From Urophycis tenuis (lineage: Eukaryota; Chordata; Actinopteri; Gadiformes; Phycidae), in assembly GCA_036785325.1 (NCBI GenBank), contig JAXIVH010000024.1:4497198-4561197 (forward strand): DNA of 64,000 bases. Direction: 5' to 3'. Under the pieces are notes generated by a model. That model was not told where the DNA came from. It did not search any database and saw only the letters and a program-made list of their open reading frames with translations. Below are positions 47,878 through 60,779 of the stretch, in pieces. The first letter of the stretch is position 1; every line of letters starts with the position of its first letter. The position numbers and the translations under genes were made by a program.

Positions 47878-49750
47878 GGTGCCCTCTGCTCTCCTGACCT
47901 TTGAACCCCGGCTCTTCTGAATGGCCCTCCTGTGCCTGGAGGGAAGAGGGAAGAGGAAGTGAGTGAAGAAAGAAACCAAGATGGCGGCGCATGGTAGCAC
48001 AGGCTGTTATCCATTTTGGAGATCCCTTTTAATTAACAACTCTGGCACATTACCATAAAGATTAAGACTCAAGCTTTGGGTTATGTTGACCTCAACATCT
48101 TCCAAAGACCCAGACACATTTCACACCTGGCAGTGCATGCTGGGTAATCTGGGTTCAAGGCTCCCAGCAGACCAGAACACGATTGGCCTTTTAAAAGCAC
48201 ATGTCAGCTGTCACGGCGACGGGCCAAAGTACGAGGCCTGGTAGGGCTGAATGGATGAGGAACATGCTGCATGGCTCAGGGAGAAGAATGCAGCCCAGGA
48301 CTCACAACCTCATCGCCACTGAGGATGGACTTGATGGAGACCAGGGTGAGAGAGAGAGAGGGAGAACGCCAGAGTGAGATAAACAGAGACAGAGGAGGAC
48401 AAACAGAGACAGACCGAGTGTTCAGGAGTGCTGTTGGGGGAGGAGGAGGAGGCATGTGGCCCCGGGTTAATCAGGGTTAAGGGAGGACGTGAATGAAAGC
48501 GTCTGTCAGGCTGCACTTGTAGTGCGTGTAGTGTTGGCTCAGCACGCTGTTTGGGAGTTTCTTTGTACATGTGTGGGAGTGTGATGGAAGTAATTAGGAG
48601 CAGGGAGAAAGGCGGCAGACATGACCCGCGTTCTCCCTCCCCTCGTCACTGTGTCGATGAAGGGCCCGGGCTCCACGGCTCCAAACCAGACCAGCAGCAG
48701 ATAGGATCTCACTCCGTTGGTGTTGCCAAGCCATGCTAAACCACCACAACACTGAGGGAATGGAGCATCGCTCTCCTCAGGACTCAGGAAAAGATGAAAG
48801 AGGGACAGAGAAGCGCAGAACTCTATGTGGAAACATGAGAACTTGAATGACAATGAACGCAGGTTGCCATAACCCAAACAACACAGCAGAAGCAGGGCCT
48901 AGCGTGCTCATTTCACACCATCACAGCCTCGCGTTCCTGCTGCTCGGTGGACACAGACAGCTCTTCTGGTGTGGTAACAGCTCTTGTCTGTCGGGTTTAG
49001 GTTGTAAATAAAGCTTTCCCTGCTTTCCCTGCAGGAGGCTCTAGAGGTCGTGGAGGCACACATTGTGCCCCACGATGAATGAATTGGAGAGATCCCTCTG
49101 GAGATACCGACTAATGACCCCTTCTGTCCCTGTCTCCATGAGAGCACCCATTCGTTCATCAAGGAACCCCCCCCCCCGCACCAACACCCCCACCCTAATG
49201 CATTCACCCCCCTACCCGACACCCCCACCCCCCTCCATTATCAACCTCACCTTCTCTAAATGATGAACCTCCAACCGAACATCAGCCCTAAAGGTAAACA
49301 ACAGAGTCATCCACCTCCATCCCTGGATGGCACCATGGCAACACAGCATCACGGGACATCTCAGAGGCCTGGACCATAACACCACACTGGAGAGCCACAT
49401 TCTAAAAGCACTGGAGCCCCGGGAGACAGCAGGACGTGGAATTGATGAAATGGGTTTCCGCCAGACAAGAGGGGGGGGTTCTCCCCACCCGGGGGAGAAG
49501 AGGAGACAGACGTCTCCACAGAGATAAAACAGCACAGCAAAGAGAAGTGCATGCCGAGTGAGTCCTCAGGCTGCGTCCACCCCCTGACATCCTACCAGGC
49601 ATGTCAAGGACCAGGAGACGCTGACCCACATTGCAGCACCGCACGGTTCTCAGGAGGAGCAATCAATAGCCATTCAGGGTGGAACAACCTAGCGGCTTCA
49701 GAAGCTGGTGGATGCAGGATGAGAGAGACAGACAGAGAGAGCGTGTGCGT

Positions 49751-49789
<39 letters not shown>

Positions 49790-51011
49790 GAGGGGGCATT
49801 CTCCTCCGCGAGACAAAGCCCCCTACCCTCGCTGCTCCTACCTCCTCCCTCCCCCACGGCGCGCTGCGAGGGGATGAAGCCCCATCCCCGGTGTGGTTGT
49901 CCTAGCAGGATGCTACTGCCGCTGCTCCCCTTTGTCTGTGCGCTCAGCCAGCGTGCTCACGTGCGTCTCAGCCAGTGTCTCAGCGTGCGTCTGGTGGCGT
50001 CGTGCGTCCCTCGCGCTAGCCCCCCCCAGCAGCTCTGCTCCTCGTCCCAGCATCGACACCACCCTCCACCCACCGGGCCCCCCGGCCTGCCTCCTGATTA
50101 TCTGGTATCCTAGCGACAGCCAACGGGATGCCTACGGAATCCCCGTGCGGAGCAGTGTGCTGATTGGCCGCTGTGATCCCCCTCTAATGAAGATGATGGC
50201 CGTGGTTCTACCCTGCGCACCCCTCCCCCTCCCCTCCCCTCCCCCTCCTCTCTGAGCAGGGGGAGTGCAGATTTTGGAGCCGGCAAGAGGCGTTTATGCA
50301 AAAGAACAGCAGCCCACTTACAAATAGATCTTTTAATGGGGGAAATATGCAAAAACGTTTCATAAACATATGCATGCGTGTGCATAAGAAGGACAGTGAT
50401 GCATTATGGGTAGGTAGCATTATAGAACATATTTTAAAGACTAAGACAGTGAAGGCGTCAAGAGATTCTTCATTCATTTTAACAAATGTGTGCAAAAATG
50501 GCAGTGTGTGTGTGTGTGCGTGCGTGCAAATGGGGCCATTATCATAACGGTGGGATACTAATGATGGTGAATTTACAGGGTGAAGCTGGGAAGTGGAATG
50601 CAGGGTGGACCACTAAACCAGAGCACTACGGCCCAGCGGCTTACAGGCAGAGAGGGAGGGAATGGCTTACTACCCATTCCTAGAGATTAGCCAAATTCTG
50701 GTGCGGTCTTAAACAAATCACTTCAACCAGGCACGCTAACTGTTATTAAATATGACACAAAAATTATTCCAGTTAGCCAATATGCCCAGTTAGAGGGGGA
50801 TTACTTTTTATAGTCATATGAAATATTGACATAATAATTGTATAGTTATATTAAATATTGACATGACAATAATTAGATCACTGACAGTGAGTAATGTCTC
50901 ATATTTATATGATAATAAATAATTCAATAAATAATTCATTTTTTTTTTAATCCAATGTCAATATATAATTGACATTGGATTAAAAAAAAAAAAATGGCAT
51001 TCTTAAATCCA

Positions 51012-51012
<1 letters not shown>

Positions 51013-51071
<59 letters not shown>
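51013..51071. repeat. TG microsatellite
   Basis: About 29 TG units; it follows the AT hairpin at 50939-50994. Confidence 0.95.
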
Positions 51072-51073
<2 letters not shown>

Positions 51074-51445
51074 ATTCATTGTCTGTGGCACCACATTAAC
51101 ATGCCACCCAACTGTCTGGCGGTTTAAAATACAGCCATTTTCAGACGTTCTCCAGCGCTACGTGCAATTGATTGTGAGCGACCATGCACAAAGCTCATTG
51201 ATTATGATCTTCCCATTAGCATATAGATTAGCCTGTGGTGGGCTAGCCAGATACATGTGCCTGGAGTCACACACTTTGGCAGGGGGCGAGGAGGGTAATG
51301 CAATAGCGATGGAGCTAATATGGCTGGTTGGAGTGGATGGGGCAGCGGTGGTGGGTCTTTGTTTGATACAAGCCATTTAACCCTATGGCTCCACGTTTCA
51401 GATGAGCACATGAAGGCAAAGAGACCATGGTAAACAGAGGGGAGG

Positions 51446-51478
<33 letters not shown>

Positions 51479-53304
51479 GAGGGGGGGGGGGGTCTATAAG
51501 ACACACAAACCACCCCCCAACCCCTACAATGGTCACCTGATCAATTCCATTCAAGTTAATGCCTAATAAGCTGTTCTTGTGGGGAGCAAAGCGCAGGCTA
51601 ATGAATGGCCCAGGCAGCCTACAGACAGTGCTGGCCCTACACTGGATTCCTCTGGAACAAACAGAGACATTCTTCATCCCAACAGTACAGAGCACAACTG
51701 TTTGCCATTTTGTTGGTCCTAACCTTGGGTATAAACAACAGTTTATCCATTTGCTTGTTTGTTTTTTTAACACCACCTCTTTGCCACCATCAAAGTTAAC
51801 GCCATGAGCAAAAACACATACAAGCAGACCAAGAGAGCATCGCTCACACACTGGGCCCAGCCTCCATTCATTCCTTTATCTGATGCAGGCTCCATGAGAG
51901 AGGAGGAAAAGATATTGCCTGGAGCCTGAGGCCATGCGCTGATTGTCTGCGTCCATCTCCATTCGCGTGTTGATTTTCTGTCTGCTCTCAAGTGTTGTGA
52001 ATGAAGGGTTATTAGTGGGCCCTGGGCTGAGGCCACAGGCCCGCAGCCACTCTGTCTGGGCCGGGGTTCTGGGGAAACGTTATGAACCCATCACACAGGA
52101 TTTCAAATAAACAAACAACCATTTGGTTCTGATCGGCCATATTTAAGGATCAAGATGATCAGGAGCTAAAACACATAATAACATATCAGAGGGCTCCGCC
52201 CCACTACCCAGACCGGCAGGACACTGGCAGCATGCCAACATGCAAAGTCATCAAAGTCCACAGAGAAAGTCAGTCTTGGACAGACTGAATTGTAGGTCTG
52301 AATCCCCCCTCAATGTTTTGTGTAGTATGCACTATGCACTTCCTCAGAGACCAGAACACCCTACAGAAATCGGGTGAGGTTCTAGTGGACTTCATGGAAC
52401 ATGATTTCTGATTCTTAATGCACTAATGAACTAGCTGATAATTAGCATTGAAACATTACAAAACAACAGGCATTCCTCAAAATATTAGAACAAAAAATGA
52501 GAACTAACTTCTGTCCATCAGATTTGACATTTCCCTTCTCTCTCAATTCTCTTCATTGTGCTACAGCATGTACCTTCTGGATTTAAAACAGACTTTGTGT
52601 TTCACCTTTTGGTTGTTTTCTTGCCCCATTCTCTGTTCGCAGCACAGTTGGGAGCACAGGTGGTTTCAAATAAAAGCAGAACAGGGAACCAGCATCAGCT
52701 ATTACACCATTAGCTACAGTGACGAGAACGTACGAGTTAAGCTCCAGATCTTGACTGGCATTCCTTGGGTTCTCGCCCGCCTCTGAGCCTCTGTGACTGA
52801 CCAGAGAAGTCAAGGCTCACTGAAAAAAATGAACACAAGATTTCTGTACGCAGCTGCAGAGTCGGAGCAATTAACCCAGATCCCTTTAGCCTGACGGTTA
52901 GCATCTGCATGAGTGTTTTAGAGCTCATTTCAAACTCGCGTATTGTACCTTTAAGAACATAATGTACAGTAAATTACATATTTATGTCGTTTATCGTATT
53001 TAAATTGTAAGATATATAAACTAAAGTAAACTAGTAGTAAACAACTAGGCCCCATCAGTCCACGAAGATGCAATGCCACTGAATGATGACAAGTAATCAG
53101 ACACAATGATAGACGCCAGGTGTACAAACATCTTCTAATCTTCTTTATAGAAATTGTTATTACTATAAGTCCCAGAGAACAGGAGTGTATTCAATAAGTA
53201 ATCCTTTCTGTTTAATGTTTCTGAAAGTGGGTGAACTAGGAGGACCAGGCACAATCATGACGGTTTAGTTTTAGTTTTAAAGTTTGAGCAGGCTTGTAGT
53301 CCTG

Positions 53305-53500
53305 CTATGGCACAGATTACATAGGGGGGTGGGTCTTAAGACTGCTAGCCAAAAGGTTTTGGGTTCAAACCCCAATGTCCACAACCTACCCTTAGTCAGC
53401 CCTGAGTGAGATGCCTGACTCCCACCTGTTCAAAGACACACAAGATGCTTTGGATAAAAGCCTCCCCTAAATGACTTCATAGTAGCCCACACAGAACAAC
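53305..53500 (+). repeat. Nearly complete SINE copy
   Basis: The best preserved copy: box-B-like aaggttttgggttcaaaccc, body with agtcagccctgagtgagatg, and the L2-like tail gatgctttggataaaagcct cccctaaatgactt. Lies in the large first phc2 intron. Confidence 0.55.
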
Positions 53501-54624
53501 GTTTACATGGGTTTCCCAACACATAGAGGGGATGGGTTGTTTCAATGGGTCCAGTGTCTGGGCCGCGTGGCTGGACAGGCTGCTTTCTCCTTCAGGTCGT
53601 CCCCAGAGGCCGATAGCAAAGGCGGTGAGCAACGGGTCGATGGGGCCCTGTCCAAACAAGTCGGCCTCGCACCGCCTCCTTTAGTCTGGCAAGACTGAGA
53701 TCCACTCAGATACCGGGCCGGTTCCCTGAAGGGGCCGGCTGTAATGGAGCCATCGGACCTCTTCTTGCACAGATGAGTAAACCAGCACAAAGAGACAGCG
53801 GGCTGCTTTCCAGGGAAGTCCTGTGACTCGACTGGAGCTTGTTGTGCGCCTGTCCACCCCTCTCAGAACCACTTTAGAGTACAATCAACTCAAATAAATA
53901 GATTTTTTAAAGAGATTTTCCAAGACCGCTCCATCCCATCAGTGGACCACAGTCACTTTAATACAACTTCAAAAGTTTCTTCAGAGCACAGCGATATCAT
54001 CCCCCCCCCCCCCCTCTGCCGAAGCCTCATAGAGACATCCCAGGGTGCCAAACACCCCAGATAACCTCTCTGGTATGATCACAGGGTGACCCCTATGGAA
54101 GGCTGCCATGGCCCACATCCTGGGGACACACGCCAAACCCTCAGTCAATAACCACTGTTCTCTTTAAAGTTGTCATGAATAATAGTAATGTAGTAGCTAT
54201 CCATCTTTGTCTGCTGTGCAATACAAAGTCCTTTGGTGATTTGAAAAGCAGGACATGGAGAAGTTCAGAGGAGGCTGCTGGGAGGATGGGTGATTCAAGG
54301 AACATTGCACATTGCTTTGAACATTGCTTTGTCTGTGATCTATAAATAGTATAGATTGTATAGAACAACCCCCCTGTCGGCTGCAGATTAGCAACATGCT
54401 ACAACCAGAACTAGCCCTCCCAGCCAGGCCTCGTTCTCAGGTTCCTTCGCTCCAAAAGGGGAGAGAAAGTAGGTCAGGTATGGGATGGGGATGGCCAAAA
54501 GCAGCATAGGGAATTGGCGTCAGCCAAGAGACATTCATGGGTCTGCCAGTCTAGTGTGAAGGTTTCCATAAAAAGCAGCTAAGCCACAGACCAACATCAA
54601 CACAACAATGGTGGAGGCTAATAA

Positions 54625-54745
54625 TGACGGGCATGGGACAGCTGGTGTAGGGCTGAGGTACTGGGTCTGACCCCAAGGTCAATCTACCCAAAACCTGCTC
54701 CTGAATGTATATGAATGCAATACAAGTCACTTAAGATAATAACAT
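54625..54745 (+). repeat. Degenerate SINE copy
   Basis: Shares ggtctgaccccaaggtcaat ctacc and cctgctcctgaatgtatatg with the family, without a clear tail. Confidence 0.35.
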
Positions 54746-54989
54746 CTGACTACATAGCAAGGGGAGCATTTCAGTTCACCAACAATAAAAGAATCCAGTA
54801 TGGAGGCTCCACCACTACAGCCACACTATAATTAGAGCTTATCAACTAGTTATTAGCCTACATAACAGGCACTGCATCATACCCAATATGGCACCCTGCT
54901 TCACAGAACGAGCCAGTCCACATAGGCCAGTGGGATGAGAGAGGTGTGGGCGAGGGAGGCTTGGGGACAGGTCCTGCCTGGGGGTCCGA

Positions 54990-56015
54990 GCAGCAGGTGG
55001 AGGACCATGTACCAGCAGCAGGTGGAGGAGGACAGTGTACCAGCAGCAGGTGGAGGACAGTGTACCAGTAGGTTGAGGACAGTGTACCAGTAGGTTGAGG
55101 ACAGTGTACCAGCAGCAGGTGGAGGACAGTGTACCAGTAGCTTGAGGACAGTGTACCAGCAGCAGGTGGAGGACAGTGTACCAGCAGCAGGTGGAGGACA
55201 GTGTACCAGCAGCAGGTAGAGGACAGTGTACCAGCAGGTGGAGGACAGTGTACCAGTAGGTTGAGGACAGTGTACCAGCAGCAGGTGGAGGACAGTGTAC
55301 CAGCAGGTGGAGGACAGTGTACCAGCAGCAGGTGGAGGACCATGTACCAGCAGCAGGTGGAGGACAGTGTACCAGCAGCAGGTGGAGGACAGTGTACCAG
55401 CAGCAGGTGGAGGACAGTGTACCAGCAGGTGGAGGACAGTGTACCAGCAGCAGGTGGAGGACCATGTACCAGCAACAGGTGGAGGACAGTGTACCAGCAG
55501 CAGGTGGAGGACAGTGTACCAGTAGGTTGAGGACAGTGTACCAGTAGCTTGAGGACAGTGTACCAGCAGCAGGTGGAGGACAGTGTACCAGCAGGTGGAG
55601 GACAGTGTACCAGCAGCAGGTGGAGGACAGTGTACCAGCAGGTGGAGGACAGTGTACCAGCAGCAGGTGAAGGACAGTGTACCAGCAGCAGGTGGAGGAC
55701 AGTGTACCAGCAGCAGGTGAAAGACAGTGTACCAGCAGCAGGTGGAGGACAGTGTACCAGCAGCAGGTAAAAGACAGTGTACCAGCAGCAGGTGGAGGAC
55801 AGTGTACCAGCAGCAGGACGGTGTACCAGCAGCAGGTGGAGGACAGTGTACCAGCAGCAGGTGGAGGACAGTGTACCAGCAGCAGGTGAAGGATTGTGTA
55901 CCAGCAGCAGGTGGAGGACAGTGTACCAGCAGCAGGTGGAGGACAGTGTACCAGCAGCAGGTGGAGGACAGTGTACCAGCAGCAGGTGAAGGATTGTGTA
56001 CCAGCAGCAGGACCC
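54990..56015. repeat. 22/25-bp minisatellite, about 42 copies
   Basis: Units ggacagtgtaccagcagcag gtgga (25 bp) with a 22-bp form lacking one gca, plus gtaggttga variants. Open on both strands, with a 399-codon - strand frame that is an artefact. Confidence 0.95.
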
Positions 56016-58934
56016 CAGAGGGAATCAAAATGTGTGATGATGAGCCTGGATCGTGGATAAAACTACTATTTCTGATCTGATTCTGGTACCAAGAGACCAC
56101 CTTTTACAGAGAGCTGCTCAAATGACACAACCTAAAGTACTACACCAACCCAGAGGCTGTCTCAGGAAGGGCATTCCAACATTCCTTGACATACTTTAGA
56201 TCCAGAGACAAATTGAGAAGGACTGGGAATTTAAGTTATAGAGCACGACTATAAAAGGGGAGATTCTGTCTGAATTAATTCTCTTCTGAATTAGCAGAAA
56301 AGAGACGTGCAATGGAATGTATTTCAAAGAGGGAGATGAAACAAAAACTAATCTGCGACATCAAAAGGATGAAGCATTATGAAAGACTTCCCCGCATAAG
56401 GGGAAAGAGACACCTCAACTCCTTCTGGAGAGGACAGATCCTGCGGCGATCTCAGGGATCTGACAGTTAAACCCACTGGATCACCGGGGAGAGGAACAAA
56501 GCAGCACGGGGCAGACGGGTGGAGGGTGGGTTGGATTAATAGCCTCCAGGAGCTTGGCATTCAGAGCCAAGACAAACAGAGTGGATCAGGGAGACAATGG
56601 GCATTTCATAGCCACTATTCCGCTATTGGCATCCTAAGAATCCTATGTGATCATTCACAGAACGTCCAAGAGAACTGACAACAGAAAAGAGTGCTAATGT
56701 GACACACAAATGATGCAGAGAAAAGGAAAGGCAACGCTGTAGAGAGAGCCAAACTGCATAATATTCATACGAGGAACAAATCCATTCACTCCCCCAACAT
56801 GATCAAGGCAGGCATGTCCGTGACTCCACACTAACACTTGGATCATGGACTGACAATTGACGGGATGATCAACCATTTGATTTTTCCGAGGCCAATATCT
56901 AGGCGGTTTTAGCCAACTTGCCGTCAGACTTTCCTCCATAAACGGAGCGCACGAAGACTGCGAGTGAAGGCAGCGCTGTGCCTTCTCCACGTGATTACCT
57001 TTAGGACGAGCTTGGCTGTAAAACCCTGGAGTTCCTCCTGCTTTGCCTGTGTCATTTGCAGTGACAATATTGTGGGTACAATAGTGGGTAACCGCTGCCC
57101 GCCTGTTTACCCACAACAGTGGTGACAACATTGTTTTAGATATCTTCCTCTCAGCGATCAAGGGCCGTGGTGGAGCACCACGTTCAGACTGGGACTGTTG
57201 AGAGGAACATCAAAGCCAAGAGACCTTCACGGTGGAGGAGAGGTCCGTTGAACCTCGTGGATCACCACGAGGGACCGGTGAATGCTAGACCCAGTTGGCC
57301 GTCTCACCCTCTATATTAGCAGTTAATGTCATAGTTAAGATAATTGTGTTAAATGGCACATGATGCTGTGTTATTGTCACGCAAATCACAGACACACAGA
57401 CAGGGGATCTGTCTGTTCTTTTTAAATGTTTATTCACAGAACATTTACTGCATTACTTGAAGTTGCGGTAACCCTACCCCCCTCCCAACGTCCCCTGGTG
57501 ATCAGATCGTATATTGTGATGTAGAGTAACCATGACTGGACGTCATGACAAAGAAACGATGGTCCAGCCCTAATGTATAGTTGACCAACGCAATGCAACA
57601 CCCGATCTCCTTTACATTCTGTTCATCACCAGTCCTGAGCAAGAGGGAATACACACAGGGTGGCGTGCAAGCACATGAGCAGAGAGCATTGTGGATAAAT
57701 CTGGCTTCACTTAATCGTGAAGCCTGGATCTCTAGAGGAGGCTTCAGGGCATCTTTCAGGCCTTTAGTGCCAGTGGTGCTCCTGATGTTTTAGGTCAAGG
57801 TGCCACAGTCCATAAGGGAACCTTGACAACGAGCGGTCTGACAGCCAAGTGTGATGTGCAGACCTAGAAAAGGTCATGGGGAGGTGGCTTCAATGGGTGA
57901 ACCTGCGGTCTGATGCTCCGGGCCAGCAATGAACACACTTATAAAGGCAGAGTACGAAGACGCGTTCGAAGGGGGCCACAATATTCCTGCCATCAGTTCA
58001 GAAACAAAGCGTTTCATGGAGCGTTGTGTCAACTAAACACACACTTCCCCACCGTGAAGCAAGTGTTCTCCATCCCATGGAGACTCAGGCTAAAGGAAAC
58101 ATCGGCGTGCCGGGGGCTTTCAGGGACGCATGAGAACGATCTCACATGTTGATGTGAAAGCCAAACATAACAACATTACAGAGTGCAGCTTCTCAAAGAA
58201 AACGTCTGACCTCTGGAGGTACTTAATGCAGCCTCAGAGCCATTATGGAGATTGTGCATCCTGCATTTTCCTGTCTCCACTGGCGACTGTGGGAGGAGCA
58301 GGGGGCTGGCCTTGCATTCATGCACTCTGCAGCATGTGCCAGGGGAGGCTGGACAGACGAAGATAAGAAACACACCGGAGCACCAATTTACTCAGCAACA
58401 GAGAAGAAAGGCTTTGAGCTTGAGGGAAAGTTTGACTTCAAGGACATGACCCCAACCCTACAGCAGCAAGACACCGTTAAGTAGGATACATGTATTCTAA
58501 GTCTAAAACAAAAGTGGAAGAAAAGCACTTTGAAAGCACAAATGAATCAACTTTGCTTGAGTTGGGGTCAGAGGTCAACTTCAACTCCACCATGCTCTTT
58601 CCCCAAGCGATGGAAAAGGGCATCATTGGGCTAGCATGATCTTTGGCCTGCCCTACCATGTAGCAAAACTATATGCTATTCTAATGAGCTCATCGTTGAG
58701 CTCCTTCGGCTGGGCTTAAATTCAGAGACAATAAGTCAACATTCATACCAACTAGGGCTGACCTTGACATAAGAACTACATATTTGCCACTATACTGCAG
58801 TATTTGAACAATATAATCATATACTGGTAATCCTGATATAATGATAAAATCCTGTACATTTAGGCAGAAACAAAGACCAAGGGAGGGAGGGAGGGAGCCT
58901 CTATCCTAAGAAAGAAGGATCACAGTGTATTTAC

Positions 58935-59010
58935 TTATATTTACATTTGGGGCATTTGACAGACGCTTTTATCCAAAGCGACTTACAAAAAGTCGCTTTG
59001 GATCAAATTT
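58935..59010 (-). repeat. L2/SINE 3' tail fragment
   Basis: The + strand reads tttacatttggggcatttga cagacgcttttatccaaagc gacttacaa, the reverse complement of the tail at 32.98 kb. It is followed directly by agtcgctttggatcaaattt, so the tail is partly duplicated as a small inverted repeat. Confidence 0.55.
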
Positions 59011-59853
59011 GTCAGTGTTCAACACATAACCTTAGCAGGAGCAGTACCAACAGATCAAAGAAGGACTGCCAATAAGGGCTATGAAACCACTAACGCTACC
59101 AGACAATACATGACAGTGTCATGTCAGCGGTTGAGTGGCAGGACGGACGTTTGGCAGGTCGTTTGAATCACATCATCACAGCCTGTGAGCATTCTCAAAG
59201 GCCAAAAAAGGTTATATAATGCTCATTTTAATTTGGTGCATGAACAAATGCATGGTTAAGGTTAAATGATGCTCCAAACCACTAAACGAAGACAGAGATG
59301 GGGGGGGGGGGGGGGGGGGGGGGGGTAACTTCAGACTATTATTATTTCAGCAGCATTCGGGTCATCTTAAGGCCATGGGCGTTTTGGCTTCAGCTCCACA
59401 AGAAGCCAGTCGACCAGTAAGTAACCAGTGTTGCTCAAAAGGCACGGCAGAGATTACGCACTTGTCAAAACAGCCAGCCCATCCCCCCGAGCACAGGGGT
59501 CACGACCCGACAGACGAAGAAGTTAAAGCCTCAGTGGAGCCGGTTGCCAACGTTACCCCTGCATATGTTAGCAGCTAAAAAAACACAACCATGCTAAAAA
59601 CATTAGCAGGCTAATAACCCCGCCGACGCTCAGGTCTAAGTTTACGGTCACAAACCAACACTGTGGTTGCGAAAAAGAACCATAACCAGAACCAGAACCC
59701 CGAATGGCCATGTCTACATGTGTAGCCCCACCGCTAGCAGCGACGTTAGCATGATAGGTCCAGAGAACCAGGTAGCCGTCATGCTAACGTTGCGCTAGCT
59801 GGGGGCTACACATGTAGCACCCGACAGCGCTATCAGTTATTACAACAACTCAC

Positions 59854-60200
59854 GCGTTCCGATGGGTCCCCGTGTAGCATGTAGCGCCCCGGGAGGGAGA
59901 GGAGTGTGTCGCCCTTCCTCACCCGCAGGGCCTCGCTGCTGCTACTCCTCCGGGCCGAGTTCAGTGCGCGTCGCTGTGACCCCCGATGTCCCCCCCCCAA
60001 ATGTCTTACACCATTTCTGGGTTCCAGCGGTTCTGATCTGACACGCTCGGGACCGAGACGGGCGATAACAGAAAGCGCTTGCGAGTGGAAGAGAACGCTC
60101 CTCATTTGCGTTCCGAAGCCACGTGACCCCCTAGCCAATGGTAGAGGGCGTGGCGTTTGACCACGCCCCCCGCCCCCACCCATTCTGGTCTCTGGTTCCA
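59854..60200 (-). promoter_or_regulatory. phc2: Probable phc2 promoter and non-coding first exon
   Basis: A CpG-rich patch upstream of phc2 contains, on the + strand, CACGTG (60120-60125), CCAAT (60135-60139) and GC-box-like gggcgtggcg and ccacgccccccgcccc (about 60146-60177). On the - strand a strong donor, GTGAGTTG, follows position 59854. A non-coding exon from about 60.1 kb to 59854 spliced to the acceptor at 47936/47935 would give a first intron of about 11.9 kb. The start site itself is inferred; no coding sequence is assigned to this exon. Confidence 0.5.
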
Positions 60201-60250
60201 CGCGCCTGTCAGATCGGTTCCTCTGTCACTGTCTCCATGGTAACCAACGA

Positions 60251-60287
<37 letters not shown>

Positions 60288-60555
60288 CGTATTAAACGAC
60301 TGACGAATTATATTTGGCGTACGTTTCGAGTAGGACTCTAGTTTCGAGGAAAGGTCACCGAAGTATCCGGAAGTTTACAAGTGGTGGCCTACTTCAAAAA
60401 TTAAAGGCCTATTTATCTTACCTCTATCTAAGTCATTGTGATCAACATAAATATTGATTTACAATTGTAAATCACCCTAACCCTAACTAAACCTGCTCCT
60501 ATGTTTGATAAGTAACCTATATTTTAAAACAGGTTCCATGTGCAATGAAATAAAG

Positions 60556-60779
<224 letters not shown>

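Larger units (their letters stand above)
47936..59853. other. Probable large first intron of phc2
   Basis: An 11.9-kb stretch with no recognised exon. It contains SINE copies, TG microsatellites (49753-49790, 51013-51071, 51450-51477), an AT hairpin at 50.94 kb, a 1-kb minisatellite and poly-G runs. Intron status depends on the inferred first exon at 59.85-60.1 kb. Confidence 0.5.

Noticed and set aside
47878..48000. N-terminal extension of phc2 (41 codons before MESEP)
   Set aside because: Only part lies within the exon. The acceptor at 47935 interrupts it and the PHC2 N-terminus aligns at MESEP.
54842..56100. A 399-codon - strand open frame and shorter + strand frames
   Set aside because: All are read from the 22/25-bp minisatellite, and the peptide is a pure repeat (VHCPPPAAGTLSST type).
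60473..60490. Telomere-like ccctaaccctaac
   Set aside because: Only two units, which is expected by chance and not an interstitial telomere array.
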